Of a stretch of 33,291 nt of DNA, positions 7,274-14,410 are shown one piece after another (position 1 is the first letter of the stretch; each line of letters begins with the position of its first letter). The position numbers were made by a program, and so were the translations under genes. The notes under the pieces were generated by a model that saw only the letters and a list, made by a program, of their open reading frames with translations, searched no databases and was not told the DNA's origin. Source of the DNA: JBDTYT01 sp040005555 (lineage in GTDB: Bacteria > Actinomycetota > UBA4738 > HRBIN12); contig JBDTYT010000010.1 in assembly GCA_040005555.1 (NCBI GenBank), forward strand, positions 1 through 33,291, read 5' to 3'.

Positions 7274-8193
7274 CCCGCCCCGCGTCGCGCTTGGAGCGCA
7301 TCGTCCGTTCGGGCACCTTCTGCGTCACCGCCGAGGTCGTGCCGCCGCGCTCCGGCGACGGTGCGAAGGTCGAGGAACAGGCGCGAGCGCTCGTCGGGTA
7401 CGCGGATGCCGCGAACGTCACCGACAACCCCACCGCCTCGGCCCACATGTCGCCGCTCGCGGGCGCGGCGATGGTCGCACGGGCGGGCATCGAGCCCACG
7501 ATCCAGCTCACGGTGCGCGATCGCAACCGCCTGGCGCTCTCGGCCGACCTGCTGGGGGCGTGGGCCCTCGGCGCGCGCAACCTCTTTTGCCTCACCGGCG
7601 ACCCACTCGAGGTGGGGGACCACCCCGACGCGATTCCGGCGAACGACCTGGATGTGACCGAGCTCGTGGGGCTCGCGGCGCGCCTGCGTACGGAGGGCAC
7701 CCTGCTCTCCGGCCGCGAGGTGGAGGCACCACCCCGCTACTTCATCGGCGTGGCCGAGAGCCCGCTCGCGCCGAAGTACGATCCGTGGCGTCTCGAGGTG
7801 AAGCTCGATGCCGGCGCCGCGTTCTTCATGACCCAGATCACGTACGACGTCGAGGCGCTGTCCGCGTGGGCGGACGTCGTCCGCGAAAGAGGGATCTTCG
7901 AGCGCGCGGCGGCCATCATCGGCGTGGCGCCGCTCCGCAGCGCGAAGCAGGCCCGCTTCCTGAACGAGCGGGTCCCCGGCGTCACCGTCCCCGACGACGT
8001 CCTCCACGCGCTCGACGAAGCAGGGCCCGAGGCGGAAACCGAGGGCACCCGTCAGACGATCGAGGTCATCCGGCAACTGCGGGAGATCCCCGGGGTCGCC
8101 GGCGTGCATGTCATGGGGATGGGTCACGAGGACGCTGTCCGGAGGGTCATCGAGGGCGCCGGGCTCCTGCCGCGGCCGACGGCAACTGCATAG
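7270..8193 (+). CDS. Methylenetetrahydrofolate reductase family protein
   Basis: A 307-residue TIM-barrel protein of the MetF/MTHFR family, which reduces methylene- to methyl-tetrahydrofolate for methionine synthesis. Family landmarks are TAEVVPPR near the N-terminus, NVTDNP, QLTVRDRNR, NLFCLTGDP and the core strand AAFFMTQITYDV. The start is TTG within the folD stop (TTGA), so the two genes are translationally coupled and handle successive steps of the folate pool. Sequence features resemble the shorter, MetF-like proteins of actinobacteria and acetogens rather than E. coli MetF; whether it binds flavin and which electron donor it uses cannot be told. Confidence 0.85.
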   Translation: MTRPASRLERIVRSGTFCVTAEVVPPRSGDGAKVEEQARALVGYADAANVTDNPTASAHMSPLAGAAMVARAGIEPTIQLTVRDRNRLALSADLLGAWALGARNLFCLTGDPLEVGDHPDAIPANDLDVTELVGLAARLRTEGTLLSGREVEAPPRYFIGVAESPLAPKYDPWRLEVKLDAGAAFFMTQITYDVEALSAWADVVRERGIFERAAAIIGVAPLRSAKQARFLNERVPGVTVPDDVLHALDEAGPEAETEGTRQTIEVIRQLREIPGVAGVHVMGMGHEDAVRRVIEGAGLLPRPTATA

Positions 8194-8196
8194 ACT
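8191..8196 (+). promoter_or_regulatory. -10 box of the DUF4234 gene
   Basis: TAGACT, overlapping the stop of the preceding gene. The predicted leader is about 25 nt and carries a good ribosome-binding site (AGAGGGAGG). Confidence 0.4.
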
Positions 8197-8228
8197 CGAC
8201 CTGTCGGCCGACCAGAGGGAGGCGTCCG

Positions 8229-8666
8229 ATGGCCGAGATCCTGACGATCCAAGGTCAGCAGTACAAGAAGCGCAGCCCGCTCGGGGTCCTCGGCCTCGCG
8301 TTCATCACGGTCACGATCTACTTCTTCGTTTGGTACTACAAGATCAACGACGAGATCCGCCGCTTCGAGAACGACCAAACGATCAGTCCGACGCGGTCCC
8401 TGATGGCGATGATCTTCGGATGGCTCATCATCGTGCCGCCGTTCATCGCGATGTACAACACCGCCAAGCACGTTCAGGCCTTGGAGACGCGGGTGGGCGT
8501 TCGACAAACGCTCGAGCCGGCGCTCACGATCGTGTTGATGTTCGTCTTCTCGATCGGGAACACGATCTACATCCAGGAGCATTTGAACCGAGTCTGGGAC
8601 CAGGCCGTTGGCCCAGGGCAAGCGTCCCCGGCACCATCGTTCCCGCCGCCACCGCCGCCGAGCTGA
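8229..8666 (+). CDS. DUF4234-like small membrane protein
   Basis: A 145-residue membrane protein with three hydrophobic stretches (about 18-36, 56-76, 92-114) and a proline-rich tail ending PPPPPPS. The N-terminal pattern KRSPLGVLGLAFIT followed by YFFVWYYKINDEIRR is the hallmark of DUF4234, a family without known function that is common in Actinomycetota. The ATG is chosen for the strong AGAGGGAGG upstream; the longer open frame is out of phase with the MTHFR gene it would overlap. It converges on the citrate synthase gene with only 3 nt between the stops, and no terminator hairpin is visible there. Confidence 0.82.
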   Translation: MAEILTIQGQQYKKRSPLGVLGLAFITVTIYFFVWYYKINDEIRRFENDQTISPTRSLMAMIFGWLIIVPPFIAMYNTAKHVQALETRVGVRQTLEPALTIVLMFVFSIGNTIYIQEHLNRVWDQAVGPGQASPAPSFPPPPPPS

Positions 8667-8669
8667 GCT

Positions 8670-9785
8670 TCAGCGCTCCTCGAGCGGGACCCAGACCTGA
8701 TCGCGCGGGCCGATGTACTCCGAGGCGGGACGGATGACCTTGTTGTCCGCGTACTGCTCTCGGACGTGGGCGGTCCAACCGGCCATCCGGGCGACCGCGA
8801 AGATCGGCGTCATGAGGTCCGTCGGGATGCCGAGCGCGTGGTACACGCTGGCGGCGTAGAAATCGACGTTCGGATGGAGCCCCTTCTGGTCCAGGACCGC
8901 GCGCTCGATCGACTCGGACGTCGCGTACCACCCGGGCTCCCCGTGGCGCTCACCCACCTCGCGAGAGATCTCCTTCAGCACGCGGGCCCGAGGGTCCATC
9001 GTCGTGTACACCGCGTGCCCGAACCCCATGATCTTCTCGTGCCGCCCGAGGCGGTCCCGCACGTAGTCGTCCGCGTGTTGAGGATCGCCGATCTCCTCGA
9101 GCATCTTCATGGCTTCCTCGTTCGCGCCGCCGTGGAGCGGTCCCTTCAGCGCCGCGATGGCACCGGTGATGGCCGAGAACATGTCGGCCAGGGTGGAGGC
9201 GATGATGCGCGCGGTGAACGTGGAGGCGTTCATCGTGTGGTCGGCGTACAGCGTGAAGGTGGCGTCGAGGACCTCGGCGTCCTCCTGCGAGGGCTCCACG
9301 CCGAGGAGCATGTACAGGAAGTTCGCCGCGTGGGGGAGCTTCGGGTTCGGGGGGACGACCTCCTGACCCGTGCGGAGCCGGTGGTACATCGCGAGCAGGA
9401 CCGGCGTCTTCGCGATGAGTCGCAGGGCCTTGCGCGCGTTCGCCTCGGCGGAGTTGTCCCATCCGTCCGGGTCGTAGGCCGACGCTGCCGACACCGTGGT
9501 CCTGAGCATCGACATCGGCGAGGTCTGCTGTGCGAGCGTGGGCATCAGATCGCGCAGGAACGCCGATACCTCCCGCTCCTCGGTGAGGAAGTCCGTGAAC
9601 CCCTCCAGCTCCGGCGGCGTGGGGAGCCGGAGGTTGTGCAGGAGGTAGATGACCTCCTCGAAGGTGGCGTTCGCCGCGAGATCCTCGATGGCGTACCCGA
9701 CGTACCACAGCCGCCCATTCGTCCCGTCGATGTCCGAGATCTTCGTCTGCGCCGCGACGATCTCTCGCAGGCCCTTCTCCGTCAC
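8670..9785 (-). CDS. gltA: Citrate synthase
   Basis: A 371-residue citrate synthase of the short bacterial type (type I fold, without the N-terminal extension of the E. coli enzyme). It condenses acetyl-CoA and oxaloacetate. Catalytic residues are visible: His218 in GPLHGGANE, His257 in MGFGHAVY and Asp308 in NVDFYAAS, plus DHTMNASTFTAR. GTG 9785 is chosen because GAAGGAG stands 6 nt upstream and the next residues fit the family N-terminus; further open frame upstream is not citrate-synthase-like. Short relatives include 2-methylcitrate synthases; residues that separate them cannot be judged by eye. The start overlaps the stop of an 18-codon leader ORF (GTGA). Confidence 0.93.
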   Translation of the reverse strand: MTEKGLREIVAAQTKISDIDGTNGRLWYVGYAIEDLAANATFEEVIYLLHNLRLPTPPELEGFTDFLTEEREVSAFLRDLMPTLAQQTSPMSMLRTTVSAASAYDPDGWDNSAEANARKALRLIAKTPVLLAMYHRLRTGQEVVPPNPKLPHAANFLYMLLGVEPSQEDAEVLDATFTLYADHTMNASTFTARIIASTLADMFSAITGAIAALKGPLHGGANEEAMKMLEEIGDPQHADDYVRDRLGRHEKIMGFGHAVYTTMDPRARVLKEISREVGERHGEPGWYATSESIERAVLDQKGLHPNVDFYAASVYHALGIPTDLMTPIFAVARMAGWTAHVREQYADNKVIRPASEYIGPRDQVWVPLEER

Positions 9786-9838
9786 GCGGGCTCCTTCGGC
9801 GACGCCGGGAGTGGTCGGTAGGTCGTCGCGTTCATCAT
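9782..9838 (-). CDS. Candidate 18-residue leader peptide of gltA
   Basis: The short frame encodes MMNATTYRPLPASPKEPA and its TGA overlaps the GTG start of citrate synthase. Its first ATG lies 5 nt and its second 8 nt after a TAGGCT -10 box, so it would be translated from a leaderless mRNA, and its last codons hold the GAAGGAG that serves citrate synthase. There is no run of codons for one amino acid, so classic attenuation is unlikely; coupling of translation is the simpler idea. Whether it is translated is unproven. Confidence 0.45.
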   Translation of the reverse strand: MMNATTYRPLPASPKEPA

Positions 9839-9844
9839 GATGAA
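9831..9844. promoter_or_regulatory. 14-bp perfect palindrome at the gltA start site, possible operator
   Basis: TTCATCATGATGAA reads the same on both strands and is AT-rich in a GC-rich setting. It begins at the last base of the gltA -10 box and covers the predicted transcription start, in the only spacer between the divergent citrate synthase and isocitrate dehydrogenase genes. That is a good place for a repressor site. The ATGATG on each strand is partly a consequence of the symmetry. Confidence 0.45.
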
Positions 9845-9849
9845 GCCTA
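9844..9849 (-). promoter_or_regulatory. -10 box of gltA and its leader ORF
   Basis: The minus strand reads TAGGCT, ending 5 nt before the first ATG of the leader ORF. No clear -35 box. Confidence 0.5.
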
Positions 9850-9915
9850 CCGCGGTCCCCGAACACGCAGGCCGCACACGGCCGAGTTCGTTTCGCGCCA
9901 AGGAGGAACGGTTTC

Positions 9916-11001
9916 TTGACGACCCACCGAGTGACGCTCATCCCCGGCGACGGGGTCGGCCCCGAGCTCGCCGAGGCAACGCGACGCGTTCTCGACGCGA
10001 CCGGCGCGCGCTTCTCGTGGGACGTCCGGGAGGCGGGCGAGGTCGTGATGGATCGGTTGGGCACGCCGCTGCCGGAGCCGGTCTTGGAGTCGATCCGCAC
10101 GAACGGCGTGGCCCTCAAGGGCCCGATCGCCACGCCCCTGGGCAGCGGCATCCGCAGCGTGAACGTGGCCCTCCGCGTCGCGCTCGACCTGTACGCGTGT
10201 GTCCGGCCGTCCCGGACGTTCTCCGGGGCGCCGTCCCGGTACGAGCACGTCGACGTGGTCGTGGTACGCGAGAACACCGAGGGCATGTACACGGGTATCG
10301 AGTTCGAGCAAGGCGAGCCCGCGACCGCGGAGCTCATCGGGTTCATCGACCGGATGACCGGACACCGGATCCGCGACGACTCCGGCGTCTCGATCAAGAC
10401 GATCTCGACGGGAGCATCGGAGCGGATCGCACGGTTCGCGTTCGACTACGCGCGGTCGCACGGCCGCAGCTCGGTCACGGCCGGTCACAAGGCCAACATC
10501 ATGAAGTTCTCCGACGGGGTGTTCCTGGAGGCCGCTCGGCGCGTGGGATCCGAGTACCCGGACGTGGCGTTCGACGACCGGATCATCGACGCGCTCACGA
10601 TGCACCTGGTGCAGCGGCCCGAGCTGTTCGACGTGCTCGTGCTGCCGAACCTGTACGGCGACATCGTCTCGGCCCTGTGCGCCGGGCTCGTCGGCGGGCC
10701 CGGCATCGCGCCGAGCGCGAACTTCGGCGACCGGTGCGCGGTGTTCGAGGCGACCCACGGCACCGCGCCGAAGTACGCCGGGCGCAACATGGCGAACCCG
10801 ATGGCGATGATGCTGTCCGGCGTCATGATGCTGCGCCATCTCGAGGAGGGGAGCGCCGCCGATCGCCTCGAGCACGCGATCGCCGACGTGATCGCCGAAG
10901 GCCGTTCGGTCACGTTCGACATGAAGCCGAGCCGCGACGATCCCACGGCGGTCGGGACGTCCGAGGTGGCCGATGCCGTGATCGAGCGCCTCGGCACCTG
11001 A
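9916..11001 (+). CDS. Isocitrate dehydrogenase, Lys-Tyr cofactor type (paralogue 1)
   Basis: A 361-residue member of the isocitrate/isopropylmalate dehydrogenase family. The isocitrate signature SVNVALR (Ser81, Asn83, Arg87) matches the substrate-binding Ser113, Asn115 and Arg119 of E. coli Icd, with Tyr125 (ENTEGMYTGIE) and Lys192 (GHKANIM) as catalytic pair. In the cofactor loop it has HGTAPKYAG (Lys286, Tyr287), the residues that bind the 2'-phosphate of NADP in E. coli Icd, but the positions of Val351, Tyr391 and Arg395 are Ala293, Phe334 and Pro338. NADP use is likely but not certain. The TTG start has AGGAGG 9 nt upstream. It is divergent from citrate synthase and followed by malate dehydrogenase. 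Confidence 0.88.
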   Translation: MTTHRVTLIPGDGVGPELAEATRRVLDATGARFSWDVREAGEVVMDRLGTPLPEPVLESIRTNGVALKGPIATPLGSGIRSVNVALRVALDLYACVRPSRTFSGAPSRYEHVDVVVVRENTEGMYTGIEFEQGEPATAELIGFIDRMTGHRIRDDSGVSIKTISTGASERIARFAFDYARSHGRSSVTAGHKANIMKFSDGVFLEAARRVGSEYPDVAFDDRIIDALTMHLVQRPELFDVLVLPNLYGDIVSALCAGLVGGPGIAPSANFGDRCAVFEATHGTAPKYAGRNMANPMAMMLSGVMMLRHLEEGSAADRLEHAIADVIAEGRSVTFDMKPSRDDPTAVGTSEVADAVIERLGT

Positions 11002-11030
11002 CCCGGCGAGGAGCGCCCGGAAGGCATCGA

Positions 11031-11036
11031 TAGGAT
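11031..11036 (+). promoter_or_regulatory. -10 box of mdh
   Basis: TAGGAT, about 41 nt before the ATG; the leader would be around 35 nt and ends with a GAGGAG ribosome-binding site. No clear -35. Confidence 0.4.
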
Positions 11037-11077
11037 GGGGCCGTTCGCATCCCGATCTTCGACCCGAGGAGCAGCGC

Positions 11078-12001
11078 ATGCGCGTCACCGTCGTCGGAAG
11101 CGGTTTCGTCGGCCAGACCACGGCCATGCGGTTGGTCGAGCGTGGGCTCGCCGAGGTCGTGCTGATCGACATCGTCGAGGGGTTGCCCCAGGGCCTCGCG
11201 CTCGACATGAAGGAGGCGGCCCCGGTCGTTGGCTTCGAGCCGCGCATCACGGGAACGAACGACTACGCCGACACGGCCGGCTCCGACGCGGTCGTCATCA
11301 CCGCCGGGTTCCCTCGGCAGCCCGGCATGAGCCGCATGGACCTCCTCGGCAAGAACGCCGGCATCGTGCGCGGGGTCGTCGAGCAGATCGTGCCGGGCTC
11401 GCCGGACGCGATCGTGATCGTGGTGACGAACCCGCTCGACGAGATGACCTATCTCGCCGCCGACGTCTCCGGGTTCCCACGGGAGCGCGTGATGGGGATG
11501 GCCGGGGTGCTCGACTCCGCCCGCCTGCGGTACTTCATCGCGGAGGAGCTCGGCGCGTCGCCGGTGTCCGTGGAGGCCATGACGCTCGGCTCGCACGGCG
11601 AGTCGATGGTGCCCTTGCCTCGACATGCGACCGTCGAGGGGAAGCCGCTCACCGAGCTCGTCGACGAGGCCACCCTCGAGCGGCTGTACCAGCGGACCCG
11701 GGACGGAGGCGCCGAGATCGTGGCCCTGTTGAAGAAGGGCAGCGCGTACTACGCGCCCTCGGCGTCCATCACGCGGATGGTGGAGGCGATCGGCACCGAC
11801 TCGGGCGACGTGCTCCCGGTGTGCGCGTGGACCACCGGCCAGTACGGGATCTCGGACGTATACGTCGGCGTGCCGGCCCGACTCTCGAACGTGGGCGTGG
11901 CCGAGATCGTCGAGCTCGACCTCAACGACGATGAGCTGGAGGCCTTGCGAGCGGCTGCCGAGGGCATCCGCGCGAAATGCGCGGACCTCGCGAAGCTCTA
12001 G
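11078..12001 (+). CDS. mdh: Malate dehydrogenase (LDH-like type)
   Basis: A 307-residue NAD-dependent malate dehydrogenase that makes oxaloacetate for citrate synthase. It has the dinucleotide loop VGSGFVGQ with Asp31 (LIDI) for NAD, the substrate loop Arg80 and Arg86 in FPRQPGMSRMDLL, Asn118 in VTNPLD, and Asp146, Arg149 and His173 (GSHGES) of the active site. The Arg at position 80 in the mobile loop favours malate over lactate. Length is typical of the LDH-like MDH group. The ATG has GAGGAG 6 nt upstream. It converges on the next gene, and the two stops share the palindrome CTAG. Confidence 0.94.
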   Translation: MRVTVVGSGFVGQTTAMRLVERGLAEVVLIDIVEGLPQGLALDMKEAAPVVGFEPRITGTNDYADTAGSDAVVITAGFPRQPGMSRMDLLGKNAGIVRGVVEQIVPGSPDAIVIVVTNPLDEMTYLAADVSGFPRERVMGMAGVLDSARLRYFIAEELGASPVSVEAMTLGSHGESMVPLPRHATVEGKPLTELVDEATLERLYQRTRDGGAEIVALLKKGSAYYAPSASITRMVEAIGTDSGDVLPVCAWTTGQYGISDVYVGVPARLSNVGVAEIVELDLNDDELEALRAAAEGIRAKCADLAKL

Positions 12002-12621
12002 CCGGCCGGCGGAGCTCCGGCCGCGCCGGCTTCGGCGACCCCGTCGTTCGGGGGAAGCCCTGGACGGCGTGAGGCCCAAACGAAGCCGAGGACTCCTCCG
12101 ATCGAGGCCAGCACGCCTCCCGCGATCGTGACGTAGGTACCGGACGCCGCGGCGATCTCGAGCTTCGGGACGATGCGTTTCAGCTGGGCGAGCACGTCTT
12201 GGAACGGCAGCCCGAGCTGGACGGAGACCGAGCGGGCGATCCGCTCGAGGCCGTCATCCGCGCGGAACCGCGTGTCCGCCCGCATCACGTCGGATGCGGC
12301 CAGTGCCGCCACCCCGAGGCCCAGCGCGACGATGATCACTGCGACCCCTCGGGCGGCGGCCCGACCGGCGAGGAGCCGCGAGGCGATGACCAACACGAGG
12401 ATCGTGATGCCGGCGAAGAGCGCGATCTTGCCCTCCCATACGTCCACCCCTTTGAAGGGCGAGATCGGGGTTCCGGTGACGCCGGGGACGTGGACGGTTG
12501 CCCAGTCCCACGTCGCACCGAGCCCGATCAGCAACGCGCCGATCGCCGTGCAGGCGAATCCGGCCAGACGCAATGGACCGGGACGGGATATCGAGAGCGT
12601 ATCGCGGGCCACTCCCGGCAT
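11998..12621 (-). CDS. Hypothetical four-helix membrane protein
   Basis: A 207-residue protein I do not recognise. It has hydrophobic segments at about 20-36, 65-84, 92-110 and 160-180, a tryptophan pair (TWDWATV) after the first helix, a charged extracellular or cytoplasmic region between helices three and four (about 111-158), and an Ala/Gly/Pro-rich tail. The general plan, with W residues after helix one, recalls Trp-operon-associated membrane proteins of actinobacteria, but I cannot confirm membership. ATG start without clear ribosome-binding site; divergent from the fumarase operon with 53 bp between. Its TAG overlaps that of mdh by the 4-bp palindrome CTAG. Confidence 0.7.
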   Translation of the reverse strand: MPGVARDTLSISRPGPLRLAGFACTAIGALLIGLGATWDWATVHVPGVTGTPISPFKGVDVWEGKIALFAGITILVLVIASRLLAGRAAARGVAVIIVALGLGVAALAASDVMRADTRFRADDGLERIARSVSVQLGLPFQDVLAQLKRIVPKLEIAAASGTYVTIAGGVLASIGGVLGFVWASRRPGLPPNDGVAEAGAAGAPPAG

Positions 12622-12659
12622 CGTCGCACCTGGGCGGGACGGTGGGAAGCACGCGGCGC

Positions 12660-12665
12660 TAGCAT
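12660..12665 (+). promoter_or_regulatory. -10 box of the fumarase operon, leaderless start
   Basis: TAGCAT ends 9 nt before the ATG of the alpha subunit. The box lies in a 53-bp divergent spacer. No convincing -35. Confidence 0.45.
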
Positions 12666-12674
12666 GAGTGTGCG

Positions 12675-13529
12675 ATGACGAGCGTGCGCGAGATCGACGC
12701 CTCCGAGATCAGCCGGGTCGTCCGAGAGCTCTGCATGGAGATCTGCTACACGGTCCCCGAGGAGATGGTCACTCTCGTGAAGCGGGCTCGCGAACGCGAG
12801 GAATCGGCGCTCGGGCGGCAGGTGCTCGACCTGTTGATCCGCAACCAGGAGCTCGCCGCCGAGGGTGAATATCCGTACTGCCAGGACACCGGCTACACCG
12901 TGATCTTCATGGATATCGGTCAGGACGTGCATGTGTCCGGCGTCGATCTGTACGACGCCGTGAACGAGGGCGTCCGCACGGGGTACACGGACGGGTATCT
13001 GCGGGGCTCGATCGTGCTCGACCCACTCTTCAACCGGCGCAACACCGGCGACAACACGCCCGCGTTCATCCACACACGCATCGTGGCGGGCGATCAGATC
13101 CGCATCCAGGTGGATGCGAAGGGCGCCGGCTCGGAGAACATGGGCAAGCACGCGATGCTGAAGCCGGCGGCAGGCATCGAAGGCGTGAAGCACTTCGTGC
13201 TCCAAGCCGTCGCCGAGTCCGGACCGAACGCGTGCCCGCCCGGGATCATCGGCGTGGGGGTGGGCGGTGACTTCGAGATGTCCGCCGTGATCGCGAAGAG
13301 GGCGCTCATGCGAAAGGTGGGTCAGCCGAACCCCGATCCGCAGATCGCCGAGCTCGAAGCCGAGCTCTACGAAAAGTGCAACGCGCTCGGTCTGGGCCCC
13401 GAGGCGCTCGGCGGCACGCAGACGGTGCTCGCCGTGCACGTCGAAACGATGGCGACGCACATCGCTTCCCTGCCCGTGGCCGTGAACATCGAGTGCCACG
13501 CGCACCGCACGGGCTCGAGGGTGATCTGA
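12675..13529 (+). CDS. Class I fumarate hydratase, alpha subunit
   Basis: A 284-residue iron-sulfur subunit of the two-subunit class I fumarase, which hydrates fumarate to malate. The three cysteines that hold the [4Fe-4S] cluster are Cys69 (YPYCQDTG), Cys187 (GPNACPPG) and Cys274 (NIECHA). The segment RRNTGDNTPAFIH is typical of the family. The related tartrate dehydratase alpha subunit shares this fold; the neighbourhood of mdh, IDH and sdh favours fumarase. The ATG lies 9 nt after the -10 box. Its stop overlaps the ATG of the beta subunit by 1 nt, and a 58-residue Cys-rich peptide follows in the same operon. Confidence 0.92.
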   Translation: MTSVREIDASEISRVVRELCMEICYTVPEEMVTLVKRAREREESALGRQVLDLLIRNQELAAEGEYPYCQDTGYTVIFMDIGQDVHVSGVDLYDAVNEGVRTGYTDGYLRGSIVLDPLFNRRNTGDNTPAFIHTRIVAGDQIRIQVDAKGAGSENMGKHAMLKPAAGIEGVKHFVLQAVAESGPNACPPGIIGVGVGGDFEMSAVIAKRALMRKVGQPNPDPQIAELEAELYEKCNALGLGPEALGGTQTVLAVHVETMATHIASLPVAVNIECHAHRTGSRVI

Positions 13530-14167
13530 TGCCCGTCGAGGTGCTCGAGGACGGTCGCAAACGCATCCGCGCTCCGCTGTCCGACGACGACGTGCTGCAA
13601 TTGCTGGCGGGTGACGTGGTCCTGGTGAACGGGACCGTGTACGCGGCTCGGGACGCCGCGCACAAGGTGATGATCGAGATGCTCGACCGCGGCGAGGAGC
13701 TGCCCTTCGACCCGAAGGGACAGATCGTCTACTACGTGGGCCCCACCCCCGAGCGCCCGGGCAACATCATCGGCTCGGCCGGCCCGACGACCGCCAGCCG
13801 CATGGACTCGTACACACCACGCCTGCTCGAACTCGGTCTCAAGGGGATCGTCGGCAAGGGCGGCCGAGGGCCCGCGGTCCGCGAGGAGCTGAAGAAGCAC
13901 ACCGCCGTGTACATGGCCGCGCTCGGCGGTGGGGGAGCGCTCGCCGCCCTGCAGGTCCGCTCGCAGAAGATCATCGCGTTCGAAGAGCTCGGCACGGAGG
14001 CGGTGCGCACGATCGAGCTCGAGGACTTCCCGGTCTGGGTCGTCAACGATCACACCGGCCGCGACTTCTACACCGACACGGTGCGACCGTGGCGCAAGAA
14101 CGAGCTGCTTCCCGAGGACCTCCAGATCCCGGTCGACACCTACAACGGCGACGGCGGCGGGATGTGA
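13529..14167 (+). CDS. Class I fumarate hydratase, beta subunit
   Basis: A 212-residue C-terminal subunit of class I fumarase. Family segments are LAGDVVLVNGTVYAARDAAH near the N-terminus, GPTTASRMDSYTPRLLELG, GIVGKGGRGP and AALGGGGALAALQV, followed by the FEELGTEAVRTIELEDFPV strand pair. I start it at ATG 13529 overlapping the alpha stop (TGATG); the longer frame upstream runs through the alpha subunit in another phase. Together the alpha and beta subunits match the halves of single-chain class I fumarases such as E. coli FumA. Its stop overlaps the GTG of the small peptide gene (GTGA). Confidence 0.92.
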   Translation: MPVEVLEDGRKRIRAPLSDDDVLQLLAGDVVLVNGTVYAARDAAHKVMIEMLDRGEELPFDPKGQIVYYVGPTPERPGNIIGSAGPTTASRMDSYTPRLLELGLKGIVGKGGRGPAVREELKKHTAVYMAALGGGGALAALQVRSQKIIAFEELGTEAVRTIELEDFPVWVVNDHTGRDFYTDTVRPWRKNELLPEDLQIPVDTYNGDGGGM

Positions 14168-14340
14168 CCGTCCGAGCGTTCTTCCGCGAGTTGGGCCACC
14201 ACGTTGCGGCGTTCTTCACCAATTGGCGCGAGTACGATGCGCCGTTACCCACGAAGCTGCGGCTCGCGCTCCGCAACCGGTTGACGGCGACGTTCTCGCG
14301 CTCGCAGTGCTGCGGGCACCTCGGCGAACCCGGATGCTGA
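14164..14340 (+). CDS. Small Cys-rich protein coupled to fumarase
   Basis: A 58-residue protein whose GTG overlaps the beta-subunit stop, so it is the third gene of the fumarase operon. The N-terminal 45 residues look like an amphipathic, basic helix region (FFRELGHHVAAFF, then KLRLALRNRL), and the C-terminus has a compact possible metal site, SQCCGHLGEPGC, with Cys49, Cys50, His52 and Cys58. There is no signal peptide. I believe similar small proteins exist in other uncultured Actinomycetota but I know of no function. The coupling to an oxygen-sensitive [4Fe-4S] enzyme suggests a role in cluster assembly or repair, as inference only. Confidence 0.7.
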   Translation: MTVRAFFRELGHHVAAFFTNWREYDAPLPTKLRLALRNRLTATFSRSQCCGHLGEPGC

Positions 14341-14410
14341 CAGCTCCCTCGCGAGGGTCCCGGTCGGGGCCCCGGGGAAGGACACCCGCACCCCCACCCG
14401 CATTGAGGTC
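14341..14410. other. Spacer between convergent genes with GC-rich inverted repeats
   Basis: The 70 bp between the Cys-rich peptide and isocitrate dehydrogenase 2 hold CCCTCGCGAGGG (14346-14357, perfect palindrome) and a second palindrome CGGGGCCCCG around 14368. These could slow or end transcription from either side, but no T-run follows on either strand, so it is not a standard intrinsic terminator. Confidence 0.35.

Noticed and set aside
9847..11250. 467-codon minus-strand open frame over the first isocitrate dehydrogenase and mdh
   Set aside because: Rich in His, Arg and Asp with no recognisable fold; the sense strand carries two complete enzymes with their active sites.
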